Assembly: GCA_019565575.1 (NCBI GenBank)
Contig: CP067379.1
Span: 1,364,001 to 1,428,000 of the forward strand
Origin: Flavobacterium covae
GTDB taxonomy: Bacteria; Bacteroidota; Bacteroidia; Flavobacteriales; Flavobacteriaceae
DNA length: 64,000 nucleotides
Direction of reading: 5' to 3'
Shown: positions 32,107 through 42,966 of the stretch, piece by piece
How positions within the stretch are numbered: position 1 is the first letter of the stretch
Layout: every line of letters begins with the position of its first letter
The notes under the pieces: generated by a model
What the model saw: only the letters and a program-made list of their open reading frames with translations
Databases searched by the model: none
Told to the model about the DNA's origin: nothing
Translations under genes and position numbers: made by a program

Positions 32107-32618
32107 ATTTTATACAGGCTTTTTTATTTTATAAAAAAAATAATTTAAAGAATATAGATTAGAGTTAATTAATCAGTAAAATATAAATTATTCTCTAGCA
32201 AAACTAATGAAAAATGAATTAGGAAAAGGAAAGAACATTGTGTTGTATTTTTGAAAAATACTGTTTTTTTAAGAAATAGAATAATTGAATAAAAACGGTT
32301 ATTATTTCTTTTTTATATTGCTAGAAAAAAGGGGGTATAATACAGGTGTAAATTTTATTATGAACAAAAAATCAAAATAAAAATTAAGACTGGAAGGTGC
32401 TAAAAGTTGGGAAATTGTAAAAATATAGTAGATATTCTAAAAAAAGAGACTGTCCAAAAAGTTCGCAATTTTGCCATTTCGACCAAAGGGAGAAATCACA
32501 TAATGTTTATTTATTACTTTTTGGATAGCCTCTTTATACTTATGCAGTTTATCTTATATTTTTTAACAAGTTAATAAAATAGACTTCAGAATATAAGTTG
32601 ATAAAACTTTATGAATTA
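32107..32618. other. Gene-free stretch, 512 bp
   Basis: AT-rich, between the divergently oriented ends of pnuC and ahcY territory. It holds one miniature repeat (32444-32535) and a non-coding CTGGAAG at about 32385. No gene or structured RNA recognised. Confidence 0.55.
32444..32535. repeat. IS1182-related miniature repeat, copy B
   Basis: It starts AAAGAGACTGTCCAAAAAGT and ends ACTTTTTGGATAGCCTCTTT, an almost perfect inverted repeat matching the IS ends. It is the shortest copy (92 bp), with CGACCAAAGGGAGAAATCAC inside. Confidence 0.8.
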
Positions 32619-33935
32619 TTAGTAGCGATAGTATTCAGGTTTAAAAGGACCTTTGACTTCAACTCCAATATAAGCAGCTTGTTCTTCAGATAAAGTTTCT
32701 AATTCAACTCCTAATTTCGTTAAATGTAAAGCAGCCACTTTTTCATCTAAATGTTTTGGTAACATATATACCTCGTTTTTATATGCTGTACTGTTAGTCC
32801 ATAACTCAATTTGCGCTAACGTTTGGTTAGAGAAAGAGTTACTCATTACAAATGATGGGTGACCTGTAGCACAACCTAAGTTTACTAAGCGACCTTCAGC
32901 TAAGATGATAATTTCTTTGCCGTTTACGTTGTAAATATCTACTTGAGGTTTTACTTCTTGTTTTGTAGCACCGTGGTTAGTGTTTAACCATGCCATGTCT
33001 ATTTCATTGTCAAAGTGACCAATGTTACAAACGATAGTTTTGTCTTTCATAGCTTCAAAATGACGACTTACTACAATGTCTTTATTACCAGTTGTAGTAA
33101 TCACAATATCTGCATTACCTATAACAGTGTCTAACTTTTTAACTTCATAACCATCCATAGCTGCTTGTAAAGCACAAATAGGGTCAATTTCGGTAACGGT
33201 AACGATAGAACCAGCACCGCGGAAAGAAGCTGCTGTACCTTTACCTACGTCACCGTAACCACAAACCACAACTCTTTTACCTGCTAACATTACGTCAGTA
33301 GCACGACGCACAGCGTCTACTGCACTTTCTTTACAACCGTATTTGTTATCAAATTTCGATTTTGTAACTGAGTCATTTACGTTGATAGCAGGCATGTATA
33401 ACGTGCCGTTTTTCATTCTTTCGTATAAACGATGAACACCTGTTGTTGTTTCTTCTGATAAACCTTTGATTCCTTTAACTAATTCAGTGTATTTATCAAA
33501 TACCATGTTTGTCAAGTCACCACCATCATCAAGAATCATATTTAATGGTTGTCTTTCTTCACCAAAGAATAAAGTTTGTTCAATACACCAGTCAAATTCT
33601 TCTGCATTCATACCTTTCCAAGCATATACTGGAATACCTGCTGCTGCAATTGCTGCTGCTGCATGATCTTGTGTAGAGAAAATGTTACAAGAAGACCAAG
33701 TTACTTCAGCACCTAAAGCTACTAAAGTTTCAATTAATACAGCTGTTTGAATAGTCATGTGTAGGCAACCTGCAATACGAGCACCTTTTAAGGGTTGGCT
33801 CGGACCATATTCAGCACGGATAGCCATTAGACCAGGCATTTCAGCTTCTGCTAATTGAATCTCTTTTCTTCCCCATTCTGCTAAAGAAATATCTTTAACC
33901 TTATAAGGTACATACGGAATTGTTGTAGTACTCAT
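32619..33935 (-). CDS. ahcY: Adenosylhomocysteinase
   Basis: Splits S-adenosylhomocysteine into adenosine and homocysteine, keeping the methylation cycle running. The intact frame gives 438 residues. Family blocks include [20 protein letters not shown], the NAD-binding [19 protein letters not shown] (GxGxxG), [13 protein letters not shown] and the C-terminal KPEYYRY, the usual NAD-contacting end. It is a single gene with its own promoter (TAGTTTTG upstream). No frame break occurs over 1.3 kb. Confidence 0.97.
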   Translation of the reverse strand: MSTTTIPYVPYKVKDISLAEWGRKEIQLAEAEMPGLMAIRAEYGPSQPLKGARIAGCLHMTIQTAVLIETLVALGAEVTWSSCNIFSTQDHAAAAIAAAGIPVYAWKGMNAEEFDWCIEQTLFFGEERQPLNMILDDGGDLTNMVFDKYTELVKGIKGLSEETTTGVHRLYERMKNGTLYMPAINVNDSVTKSKFDNKYGCKESAVDAVRRATDVMLAGKRVVVCGYGDVGKGTAASFRGAGSIVTVTEIDPICALQAAMDGYEVKKLDTVIGNADIVITTTGNKDIVVSRHFEAMKDKTIVCNIGHFDNEIDMAWLNTNHGATKQEVKPQVDIYNVNGKEIIILAEGRLVNLGCATGHPSFVMSNSFSNQTLAQIELWTNSTAYKNEVYMLPKHLDEKVAALHLTKLGVELETLSEEQAAYIGVEVKGPFKPEYYRY

Positions 33936-33982
33936 CTATTTAGTATATTTGTTTTTAAATATTAAATTTTATAAATCGGATG

Positions 33983-34013
33983 CAAAACTACGGATTAGTT
34001 TTTGATTTGCCAA
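33983..34013 (-). promoter_or_regulatory. ahcY promoter
   Basis: On the minus strand, TTG (34011-34013) is followed after 20 bases by TAGTTTTG (33983-33990), matching TTG-N19/20-TAnnTTTG. The ATG is about 48 bases downstream. Confidence 0.65.
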
Positions 34014-34187
34014 TAGATTTGTACAAATTAATATTTGTTTTTTTGTTGTAACTATTTAATTATCAATGTATTTTATATTTTAAAATCCATTTCCCCTTGT
34101 CTGTGGTATTATTAAAAGTAAAATTTGAAGTTGTATTATCTATTTTCAAATGAATTAAACAAACTTTAGAAATTAATAAGATTCAAA

Positions 34188-34828
34188 ATGCCTTTTTATA
34201 AAGAAATATATTTTTCAGAAGACACCACTATATATCTTTGGAAAACTACAGAAACTTACAATCAATTATTTGAAAACGTATTGTTAAAAAATCAGTCTCT
34301 TGCTCGACTTGAAAAAATGGGTTCTGAAGATCATCGAAAAAGTTTTTTAGGGGTTCGAATGCTATTACAATATTGTGGTTATACAGATCATGATTTATGT
34401 TATGATGTTAGTGGTAAACCTATACTTAAATCAGAAAAGAATAAACCAGTGGTAGAAGTAAGTATTTCTCATTCTGGTGAATTTTCAGCATTGGGATTAA
34501 GTAATAAGCCTATAGGTATAGATCTAGAGAAGATAAAAGAAAAGTTCTTCGCATAGCTCCTCGTTATATGGATATGAAGCATATTGAAAATCTTTCAGTA
34601 AAGGAACAAATACAAAAAGCGATTGTTATTTGGGGAATAAAAGAATCTATATTTAAAATAAAAAATGAAGTAGGTATTAGTTTTCCTGATCATATTTTTG
34701 AAGATATGTTTAACTTACATGATAATCATTGTAAAGCGCAATTGCGTTTTAAAAATTTAATTGAAGATTTTGATATTGATTTTTGTTCCATAGAGGATTA
34801 TATGTTAGTTTGTGCTTATAGATCCTGA
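34188..34828 (+). CDS. 4'-phosphopantetheinyl transferase (one frame break)
   Basis: Transfers phosphopantetheine from CoA to a serine of acyl or peptidyl carrier proteins. The magnesium-binding motif is IGIDLEKIKEK and the second signature WGIKESIFKIKNEVGISF, typical of Sfp/AcpS-superfamily enzymes. The frame breaks at about 34540, where four A should be five; it continues KVLRIAPRYMDMKHIEN. Corrected length is 213 residues. The GGGP synthase gene follows after about 120 bases and could be in the same transcript. The carrier-protein partner is not in this window. Confidence 0.85.
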
Positions 34829-34949
34829 GAATGAAATTAATGAAAAATATTGCTTGTTTTTTGTGGCTTCTTCTATAGAATTTAATAGTAATATTCGTAA
34901 AATATTAGTTTTAATAAAAAAGATTAAATTTACAGAGTTAAATTAATTA

Positions 34950-35668
34950 ATGATGTCAATTACGGTTTATGAGTCTATTTTTAATGCAAAAAGAGAAAAC
35001 ACAGGTTATTAGCTATTTTAATAGATCCAGATAAAATAGAACTATATAATATTAATAGACTAGTAAGAAAAATTAATGAATCTCCAGCTACTCATATTTT
35101 TATAGGAGGAAGTATTGTTAAAAATTGGATTATAGATGAATTAATCATAGAATTAAAAAAAGAATGTAACTTACCTATATTGATTTTTCCAGGACACCCT
35201 TCGCAAATTTCACATGAAGCAGATGGTGTATTGTTTTTAAGTTTGCTTTCAGGACGTAATCCCGAGTATTTAATAGAACATCATGTTAATGCCATAGATT
35301 TGCTCGAAAATTCAAGATTAGAAATTATTCCTACAGGTTACATCTTAATAAATGGAGGGAAAGAAACAGCTGTTGAACGAGTAAGTAAAACAAAACCTAT
35401 AGAGAGAAACGATATTAATTTAGCTTATAAAACAGCCAAAGCAGGTGAATATCTAGGTAATAAGCTTATGTATTTAGAAGCGGGAAGTGGAGCGTTAGAA
35501 AAAGTACCATTAGAAATGATTCGTAAAATCTCAAAAAATCTTAGAATACCAATCATTGTTGGAGGAGGAATTCGATCAAAAGAAGCAGTTGAAGAAGTGT
35601 ATCAAGCGGGTGCTGATATGATTGTAATAGGTACTGCATTTGAAAATGATTTGAACTTTTTTGATTGA
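34950..35668 (+). CDS. Geranylgeranylglyceryl phosphate synthase family protein (one frame break)
   Basis: A TIM-barrel prenyltransferase joining a polyprenyl diphosphate to glycerol-1-phosphate. Motifs: LLAILIDPDKIELYNI, IFIGGSIV, LPILIFPGHPSQIS, GYILINGGKETAVERVS, YLEAGSGALEKVP and IIVGGGIRSKEAVEEVYQAGAD. The break at about 34997 (four A where five are needed) separates the first 16 or so residues. Two adjacent ATGs (34950, 34953) are possible starts, giving 239 or 238 residues. Group I/II enzymes of this family occur in Bacteroidota. The lipid product here is unknown. Confidence 0.87.
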
Positions 35669-36040
35669 TTCTAGTTGTTATATATAGACTGTTTTTGACT
35701 CTTCAGAATTAGTTGATAAGTTGTTTTTAGAATTAATGATTCATAGCTTTAAAAAAATACGATATAATTTTGATGATAATATTTTGTCCTGATATTTTAG
35801 ATTAATGTAAATTCTGAAAATACTTAACAAGATTCTTTTAGTATGTTATTCTTTATGACTTATCATATAAAAGAATATTTTTTTGGTTTTACTATTGACC
35901 AAATGTTATAAAGTAAGGAAAATTTAAAAAAAGATTAGTTGCCTTTATTCTTTATAAATTTAAAATGACTGTATATCGATTGTATAGACTTTAGATAAAA
36001 TAGTGCTACAAATTATAATTTAAGTAAGAGTTATATTAAA

Positions 36041-36163
36041 AAGTAGGCTGTTCAAAAGTAATAAATCAACATGTAGTTTGTCACTCCAGTAAGGAGGAGT
36101 CTCATAATCAACATTATGTGATTTCTCTCCCTTTGGTCTGCGAACTTTTTGGACAGTCTCCTG
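36041..36163. repeat. IS1182-related miniature repeat, copy C
   Basis: It starts AAGTAGGCTGTTCAAAAGTA and ends GAACTTTTTGGACAGTCTCC. The interior AGTAAGGAGGAGTCTCATAA and TGATTTCTCTCCCTTTGG is close to copy A. Confidence 0.75.
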
Positions 36164-36683
36164 TATTATAGTTATATTCTATAAATTCTATTATCCCTTT
36201 TTTGTTTAAACACTTTTAATAAAATTAAAAGTTATCTACAGTAATATATAAATATAATAATATTAGATGTGTTTATTTTTGTGTTCTTTTAGGTGTGTTT
36301 TTGACTATAAAAGAAGAAAATGTAGTTTAATAAATAGTTGTTAACTATTTGTTTTTTAGTGTCTTTTGTGTTTAATTTTTTAAACATTGTGTTTTTATGA
36401 ATACATGATAAGTGTTTTTTAAATTTTCAACTCTTTAAATGATTGTTTTTAATTATTTAATAATTTGTTTTTTATATCGTATATGTTTAAATAATGTAAT
36501 TACGAGTTGTAATATTGCAATTATATAACGAAAGGGTTTTATTTATAACTAATAGTTTTTATTGTGTTTTTTTATTTATAAATAACATTTTATATTTTTT
36601 AAACTATTTGTTATTATCAAAAGAAAACAAGTGTTAAAAAAAGCTTAATTGTGTTATAAAAACATGTTTTATATCAAAAATGT

Positions 36684-36691
36684 TATCTTTG
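36684..36691 (+). promoter_or_regulatory. -7 box of the cytolysin-like gene
   Basis: TATCTTTG, perfect for TAnnTTTG, lies 56 bases before the ATG. No TTG is seen at -33, which could mean activator dependence. Confidence 0.45.
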
Positions 36692-36746
36692 TGTAAAAAT
36701 AAAACGTTACAAAAATAAGGTAGAATAATTACAAATAAATAAATAT

Positions 36747-38423
36747 ATGAATTTTTTAAAACTAAATGCCAAGTGGACATTGCTCGCATTAATGCAATTG
36801 TCGGTTTTAAGTTGTAATAAAGAAGATGTTGCAGCTAATGAATCAGATAAGGATGGAAAAAATATTAAACAAGAAAGCATTAATGATGGTCCTAAATCAG
36901 AATTACAGATTAGTAGAAGAGTTCTTTCGTCACCACCAGATCAAGTAGGATCTGCAAGCTGTAAAACGATTGAGGAAACTTATGATAAAACATTTGATAA
37001 TTTTTCAAAATTAGGAGCAGGGACTCATTTATTGTGGCCAGGAAATATTGTGCAAGGAGGAACTATTGTTTCAGGAAACTTGGCATCTATTCCTATTGAT
37101 CCAAAAGGAAGAAATACTATTGAGGTAAAGGTAGATGCTTTTTCATCTAATGAATCAAAATCATCAAGTAAAGAGGTAGAAAATCCAACAGCAGGTAAAG
37201 TACAAGATGCTTTAGAAAAAATATTAAACTCATATTATACATCAGGAACTAAGTTTCCTGCTAATTATGCTGTTGAAATTCAAAGAACGTATGACAGTAA
37301 ACAATTACAAGTAGCTTTAGGTGTTGGTTATACAGGACCTTCTGTAGGTTTGTCAGCTAGTTTGGGGCTAAGCTTTAAAAAGAACAAGACTTATTATGCC
37401 GTTACGCTTAAACAAAAATTCTTTAACGTATCAGTATCTGCAAAACCAGGACTTCAAGGAGATTTTGGTTGGATAAAAAAAGATTATCCGAGATCTGAAT
37501 TTGATAAATATATAGGACAGAAAAATCCAGCTGCCTATATCTCGTCTGTAACGTATGGTAGATTATATACTTTAGTTTATGAATCTGACGAAAGTTCTTT
37601 TGATATGGAGCAAGCTTTAAATTTTGCTTATAAAAATCCAGCTGCATCTATAACAGTTGATCAAAAATTAAAATATTCTACTACATTACAAAATACAAAA
37701 GTATATGCAAAACAGTTAGGAGGTAATGCTTCTGGTGGATTAGATGCAGCATTTGGAGCATTTGCAGGAAATTTTGAAAAAGTAAGAGATTTTGTGGTGA
37801 ATGGAGCAGATGTTTCTAAAGAAAATCCAGGGTACCCAATAGAATATACAGCTGTTAATATTGAATCAAACCTTGATGCTACTATTAACGTTAGTGGAAT
37901 ATCAAACTATTCAGAGTGTGAAGAAACTATATATACAGCAAAAACGCTTGATGAAGCTCAAAAAAGAGTTGAAGACTTAAAAACGGAATATGGTTATAAT
38001 AGTTGTGCTAAGATTATTATATTTAATAACACAGATAGAGAAATCGTATTAAAAAATTATACTCCTTGGTCTGGTAGTACTTTTTCAAACTTACCACCTA
38101 CCTCTATTCCAGCAGGAAAATATGGATATTTATTAGCTGTTAATCAGTATGGTACTTCAAAAGGTACATATAACCAAATTTCATATTTATTTGACAATAA
38201 AACAATAAGTTTCGGTACCTATGCGCCTGTTGAAGCAGCTAGAACGAATAATGTTTTAGTTAATTTTAAAGAAATAACAGAATCAGAGTTAAATTATAAT
38301 AGTACGAGACCTTCTATAGAAAAAATACAAGACAATATTAGAATTAGAGGAACTATTGGAGGAAAAGCGGCACCGTATGTTAATTTTACGATTACTGGTA
38401 AAGGAAATAGTGTTATAAACTAA
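36747..38423 (+). CDS. Cholesterol-dependent-cytolysin-like (thiol-activated cytolysin family) lipoprotein
   Basis: A 558-residue protein with a lipoprotein signal (SVLSCNK). FSKLGAGTHLLWPGNIVQGG and LASIPIDPKGRNTIEV correspond to the conserved N-terminal block of thiol-activated cytolysins (PGxLVQG). YISSVTYGRLYTLVYESDES matches their core-sheet VxYGRxxY motif. The glycine-rich LGGNASGGLDAAFGAFAG is in the hairpin region. The C-terminus (FNNTDREIVLKNYTPWSGST) looks like domain 4 but lacks the tryptophan-rich undecapeptide of classical toxins, as in the CDC-like proteins of Bacteroidota. It probably forms or helps form pores. The lipid anchor suggests surface display. It is isolated in AT-rich flanks with a strong terminator. 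Confidence 0.82.
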   Translation: MNFLKLNAKWTLLALMQLSVLSCNKEDVAANESDKDGKNIKQESINDGPKSELQISRRVLSSPPDQVGSASCKTIEETYDKTFDNFSKLGAGTHLLWPGNIVQGGTIVSGNLASIPIDPKGRNTIEVKVDAFSSNESKSSSKEVENPTAGKVQDALEKILNSYYTSGTKFPANYAVEIQRTYDSKQLQVALGVGYTGPSVGLSASLGLSFKKNKTYYAVTLKQKFFNVSVSAKPGLQGDFGWIKKDYPRSEFDKYIGQKNPAAYISSVTYGRLYTLVYESDESSFDMEQALNFAYKNPAASITVDQKLKYSTTLQNTKVYAKQLGGNASGGLDAAFGAFAGNFEKVRDFVVNGADVSKENPGYPIEYTAVNIESNLDATINVSGISNYSECEETIYTAKTLDEAQKRVEDLKTEYGYNSCAKIIIFNNTDREIVLKNYTPWSGSTFSNLPPTSIPAGKYGYLLAVNQYGTSKGTYNQISYLFDNKTISFGTYAPVEAARTNNVLVNFKEITESELNYNSTRPSIEKIQDNIRIRGTIGGKAAPYVNFTITGKGNSVIN

Positions 38424-39012
38424 TATAAAGAATTTTAAATAGTTAATTTTTTTAAAATCTGTATATAATATTTTTGTACTGATTTTACTCCAAAATGAGG
38501 TGTTTGCCAATTTAAAATGAAAACACTTTAATAGGTAAGATTTTACTTAGGAGAATAATTGATTTATTTAGATTATAGTTAATTGTTTTTTTTTCTTATT
38601 CTAAATAAAAATTTAGAATAATACAACAAGGTTACCCTATAAAAGGGTAACCTTGTTCGTTTTTATTGAATGTATACAGAAATAGAATGTATGAAAATAA
38701 AAAGGGCTATAAATTCTTAAAATCTAGATCATGATAGAATTTTTTTAATACTCAAAATCTATAGAATTTGTTTGTTGTTTTAGTTAAATATAATATTTAA
38801 AAGATGGGAATGAGGAATATTTTCCTTTAATAATTAAATTATAAGTTTTCTTCTTACCTTATTATAGCGTTTATAGTTTGCGAAGATGCCTAAAACTTTT
38901 GCGTTAGTAAAACAATCCCTTGTATTAAGTCTTTTTTGGTTTTTGGATTATTTAATACTTTTAAAGTTTTTCCTGGTAAGTGGTACAAAGATTAATTTAA
39001 AAATACTTTGTT
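38424..39012. other. Gene-free stretch, 589 bp
   Basis: Contains an AT hairpin (TTCTAAAT/ATTTAGAA near 38598-38619) and the strong terminator at 38625-38665. The rest is featureless AT-rich sequence between the cytolysin-like gene and the integrase remnant. Confidence 0.55.
38625..38665 (+). terminator. Strong terminator downstream of the cytolysin-like gene
   Basis: AACAAGGTTACCCT and its exact complement form a 14-bp stem over a five-base loop, followed by a T-rich tract. It lies about 200 bases past the stop codon. Confidence 0.8.
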
Positions 39013-39447
39013 TTAGGGATTTGCTACAAATGGTAATACAATTTTAGTAAACCAATTAAAATATTGAAAATTAATTAGCAGAGAGAAATAGTTTTTTGTA
39101 TCGGGTCTTAAAACCGAGTCTGCAACTTGTTTGTCAATTCCCTTTAAAAATTCAAGAATAGCTTGCCCAAAACTTTTATAATTCTTTCCTGTTTCTTCTA
39201 AATAGGGAGACCATCCATTGACTAGTTTTTTATTTATTTCGAGTACTATTTTTTTAGCATGACGTAAGCGTTCGTTTTTGTTTTTTAAAATAGGTACTCT
39301 TACTCTTTGACGTTCAAGTTTCTTATTAGTGGGATTTTTAGAGTAATAAACAATAATCCATTCTTTGTTTGCTTTTAGTTCGGCAGGTTTGTAGTCTATA
39401 AAAGCCGTAACCTTTACTTGATTTATTGAGTTTTCAAATTTTTCCAT
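39013..39447 (-). pseudogene. Tyrosine recombinase (integrase) N-terminal remnant
   Basis: 144 residues. KANKEWIIVYYSKNPTNKKL and a helical stretch ending LEFLKGIDKQVADSVLRPDTKNYFSLL resemble the N-terminal arm-binding and SAM-like core-binding domains of Bacteroidota phage/ICE integrases. Those are usually about 400 residues. The catalytic domain with the R-H-R-Y residues is absent and the following DNA is featureless. It lies 122 bases from the 3' end of tRNA-Ser on the same strand, the classical position of an integrase at a tRNA attachment site. It probably marks an element that was lost. Assignment rests on N-terminal similarity only. Confidence 0.6.
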
Positions 39448-39569
39448 TTTTTTTTACAGCACTAAAAATAATTTTTTAACACCGTAAAACTGTTGACTCA
39501 AATTTGACACAAGGCTTTATTGTTTTCTCTTCTAAAGCCTAGTAAAATAAGGGATTTTTGCATGTTTAG

Positions 39570-39656
39570 TAGAGAGAAAGGGATTCGAACCCTCGATGCA
39601 GTTACCCGCATACAAACTTTCCAGGCTTGCTCCTTCAACCACTCGGACACCTCTCT
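39570..39656 (-). tRNA. tRNA-Ser(GGA)
   Basis: 87 bases on the minus strand. The acceptor stem AGAGAGG pairs with TCTCTCT. D-arm TGTCCGAGTGG, anticodon loop CTGGAAA (anticodon GGA), a long variable arm as expected for serine, and T-arm GAGGGTTCGAATCCC follow. CCA is not encoded. Its 3' end faces the integrase remnant. Confidence 0.92.
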
Positions 39657-39663
39657 AGTTTTA

Positions 39664-40697
39664 CTATTCCATTTCACCTCGAATAGAGGTCTCAAAGATA
39701 GTCTTAAAAATGGAAAATCCAATATTTTGACCTAATAAAAACATTAATTTTGTTATGGCAGCTTCTGTAGTTATATCTTTTCCAGAAATTACGCCTATTT
39801 GTTTTAATTGTGAACTTACTTCATAATGTCCCATACTAACACTACCACCCGAACATTGGGTTACATTAACAATATGAATTCCTTTTTGTATAGCTTGATC
39901 CAATAAGTTAATAAACCAATCCAAAGTAGGAGCATTGCCTGAACCGTAGGTTTCTAATACAATACCTTTGAGGTGAGGGATTGACAAAATAGCATTAATA
40001 ACGGATTCTGATATACCAGGAAACATCTTTACGATGGCAACATGAGTATCAAATTGAGTGTTAACGTGTAGTTTGTTGCTTGTGTTTTTTTTTAGAAGGT
40101 ATTCTTCATTAACTTTTAAGTGAACTCCAGATTCAGCCAAAAAGGAAAGTTTGGTGAAATAAAGGCATTAAAGTGTTCTGCGCTTATTTTTGTAGTACGA
40201 TTGCCTCTGTAGAGTTTGTATTCAAAATACAAGCAAACCTCAGATATAACAGGTCTTCCTTTTTCTTGTAAAGAGGCAATTTGAATGGCGGTTATTAAAT
40301 TTTCCTTTGCATCGGTTCTTAAATCACCTATAGGTAATTGTGAGCCTGTAAAAATTACAGGTTTCTCTAAGTTTTCTAGCATAAAACTTAAAGCAGATGC
40401 AGAATAGGACATAGTATCTGAGCCATGTAAAACTACAAAACCCTCATACTGATTATAATGGGTTTCTATTATTTGAGCTATTTTTACCCATCCTTCTACA
40501 TTCATATTTGAAGAATCTATTGGCTCTTCAAAAGAAATAGTAGCTATATTACAATCTAATAATTTTAACTCAGGTATATTTTTTAGTAATTTATTGAAGT
40601 TAAAGGCTTTTAAAGCACCCGTTTCGGTATCTTTTACCATACCAATAGTGCCTCCAGTGTAGATTAGTAATATGTTAGATTTAGATATTATACCCAT
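39664..40697 (-). CDS. ansA: Type I L-asparaginase (one frame break)
   Basis: Hydrolyses asparagine to aspartate and ammonia. The N-terminal SNILLIYTGGTIGMVKD carries the first catalytic Thr. VVLHGSDTMSYSASALSFML carries the second (usually GTDTM, here GSDTM). IFTGSQLPIGDLRTDAKENL follows. The frame breaks at about 40142, where five T should be six on the coding strand, giving FPFLAESGVHLKVNEEYLL. Corrected length is 344 residues. It overlaps the acyltransferase gene by 17 bases and ends just before tRNA-Ser. There is no signal peptide, so the enzyme is cytoplasmic. Confidence 0.9.
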
Positions 40698-41817
40698 ACT
40701 TTAATTTGTTAACAACAGGATTAGCATACATAGCCAAAAAGCTTTCCATTATTTTTTGATTTTTGCTATCAATTCGCATTTCTAATCTTCTTTCGAAAAG
40801 AGATTTTTCCTGCTGGGTATATTTAGATTCAAATTGTTTTGATTTAAAAAGTAAATCATAAGCAATATAATTTGTAGGCCATAAATGATAGGATTGGAGA
40901 ATAGAGTCATCTATAGCTTTGACTACTTCTTGAATTTGTTTATTACTGTTTGAATTTTCAAATTGAATACGATCTAATTCAGAATCCAGTATTTCACCTA
41001 TGTGAATATGAATGCGTTTTTTTTGCCCTATGATTCCTCTTAGGATATTATTAAAATCTTCATTAGAACTTTTTTGATATATTTCGTTATTAGCTTCTGC
41101 CATTAGTTGTGGCATCTTTAGCGCATCAGTAGGATCATATTCGTAAGAAATAGAAACAGGAACGATCTTAATCTGTTTGAAATAATCTAAAATGTTTCGT
41201 TCGCCAGCTGCCATTGCCAGCATTTTTAAAAACACCACTATGGGTCGCGTCATGCCCATCTTTAGTTCTTCCTTCTCGTTGAGCTATCCAAACAGATCTA
41301 TTTTCGCGTAATAGTAATTGTTCTATATATTCAGATAATAACTGTGAGCTTTGTAAAAGTTCTCTAGGAGATAAACCTCTCTGGACAATAAAATTACGAT
41401 TTAATCGAGATAAAGAACGTAAAAAGTCTTTTTAACTAAATTATCTCCTATTGCTGAGGCTGTCATAACAAGACCATGATCAAACAAGGAAATATTAAGT
41501 AAAGAAGTATCAAGTATGATATCACGATGGTTAGACATGAAAAGATAAGAAGTGTTAGGTTCTAACTTTTCAAATCCAGAAGTACTTAAACCATCGGAGC
41601 TTTTTTCGATTACTTTTTGAATGGCTTGGTATAAAAAGTTACATTGAAAATCACGAATAGAATGTGTGCGCAATAATTGTTCTTTCCAAACACTATCTGT
41701 GATATTTGGAAAAGCAAAATTCATGATTTCTTTGATTATAGGGTGATTTGCCGCATTTCGTAATGCTTGATTTACTTCAGCATCATAATACGGTCTTATT
41801 GCATCAAATTTTGGCAT
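40681..41817 (-). CDS. Glycerophosphate-type acyltransferase, PlsC/PlsB superfamily (two frame breaks)
   Basis: Membrane-associated acyltransferase, probably making phosphatidic acid precursors. The catalytic NHRDIILD motif (His plus downstream Asp) and IAQREGRTKDGHDATHSGVF are typical of this flavobacterial family. The start MPKFDAIRPYYDAEV at 41817 is preferred over an upstream ATG. Breaks lie at about 41430 (five T where six are needed on the coding strand) and about 41228 (five A where four are needed). The corrected protein has 378 residues. Acceptor and donor specificity is not evident. Operon: this gene then ansA, 111 bases downstream of tatD. Confidence 0.82.
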
Positions 41818-41928
41818 TGCAAATACAATTTTCAAATACAAATGAACAAAAAAATAAACAATTTACTATAAAGAAATTTTAAAATACTGATAGATTATCA
41901 GTTTTATATTTCGTTATTTATTAAAATG

Positions 41929-42699
41929 TTAAATACCAAATACTTCCTTGGAGTTTTGAGTTGTTATAGAGGCTATTTCTTCAAGAGTGCAATTGTAAAT
42001 TGAACTTAATTTTTGAGCAATTAATGAAATATAAGCACTTTCATTTCTTTTTCCTCTATAAGGTGTAGGAGCCAGATAAGGTGCATCGGTTTCTAATACT
42101 ATATGTTGAAGATCAATTTGATTTAAAAACTGATCAATTTGCCCATTTTTAAAGGTAGCTACTCCTCCAATACCCAATTTTAAACCATAACCGATCGTTT
42201 TTAATGCCTGTTCGTAAGTTCCTGTAAAACAATGGAAAATCCCTGAAAGGCCTTCTCCTTTTTCTAAATCTAATATTTCAAATACTTCATCAAACGCATC
42301 ACGACAATGAATGTTAATAGGAAGTTTGTGTTTTTTTGCTAATCGAATTTGATGTCTAAAGGCTTTTTTTTGAATTTCTAAAGTTGATTTATCCCAGTAT
42401 AAATCAATTCCAATTTCGCCTATTGCGTAAAATTTTCTTTTGCTTAATTCTTCTTCTATTAAGGCTAATTCTTGTTCGTAACTTTCGGGTTTTACATAGC
42501 AAGGATGTAATCCTATCATTAGAAAAACATTTTTAGGGTATTCTTTTTCTAGATCATACATTCTTTGTAAATAGCTAGAATCAATGGCAGGAATAAAAAA
42601 ACGATTAATACCAAGGTTTATGGCTCTTTGAATGCTTTCAGAGCGGTCTTCAGAAAATTGAGATGAATATAAATGAGTGTGTGTATCAGTAAGAATCAT
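41929..42699 (-). CDS. TatD family metal-dependent hydrolase
   Basis: A 256-residue TIM-barrel metallohydrolase. The metal ligands are in LTDTHTHLYSSQF (HxH), IGEIGIDLYWDKST (Glu), INIHCRDAF, GIFHCFTGTYEQA and VLETDAPYLAPTPYRGKRNE (Asp). TatD proteins act as 3'-5' DNases or D-aminoacyl-related hydrolases; the physiological substrate is uncertain. The frame is intact. It leads a minus-strand group with the acyltransferase and asparaginase. A TAACTTTG promoter box lies 21 bases upstream. Confidence 0.9.
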   Translation of the reverse strand: MILTDTHTHLYSSQFSEDRSESIQRAINLGINRFFIPAIDSSYLQRMYDLEKEYPKNVFLMIGLHPCYVKPESYEQELALIEEELSKRKFYAIGEIGIDLYWDKSTLEIQKKAFRHQIRLAKKHKLPINIHCRDAFDEVFEILDLEKGEGLSGIFHCFTGTYEQALKTIGYGLKLGIGGVATFKNGQIDQFLNQIDLQHIVLETDAPYLAPTPYRGKRNESAYISLIAQKLSSIYNCTLEEIASITTQNSKEVFGI

Positions 42700-42720
42700 G
42701 ATTTTGTTTTTTCAATCAGA

Positions 42721-42728
42721 CAAAGTTA
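42721..42728 (-). promoter_or_regulatory. -7 box of the tatD gene
   Basis: TAACTTTG on the minus strand fits TAnnTTTG, 21 bases before the ATG. No -33 TTG was found at the standard distance. Confidence 0.45.
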
Positions 42729-42966
42729 CTTTTTCTGTGATAAAATGAAAATGGTCATCTTAAAGAATTAATAAAAGAAAAGCCATATTTGAATCCTATT
42801 AGGTATTAAACTGAGAATGTACGAAATTTTTTTCCTATATACAATGTGTTGTATTTAGATAAAAGGGTGCGTTTTATTAGAATAAATTTCTATCACATAA
42901 TTTTACTTTACAATATATTTTTAGATGTTTTTTGATTATAAAAGAAGACAAACTCTAACGGTCATA

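Larger units (their letters stand above)
35669..36746. other. Gene-free stretch, 1,078 bp
   Basis: Extremely AT-rich with many stops in all frames. It holds one miniature repeat (36041-36163) and the promoter of the cytolysin-like gene at its right end. Long AT-rich flanks and isolation suggest the cytolysin-like gene was acquired separately. Confidence 0.55.
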
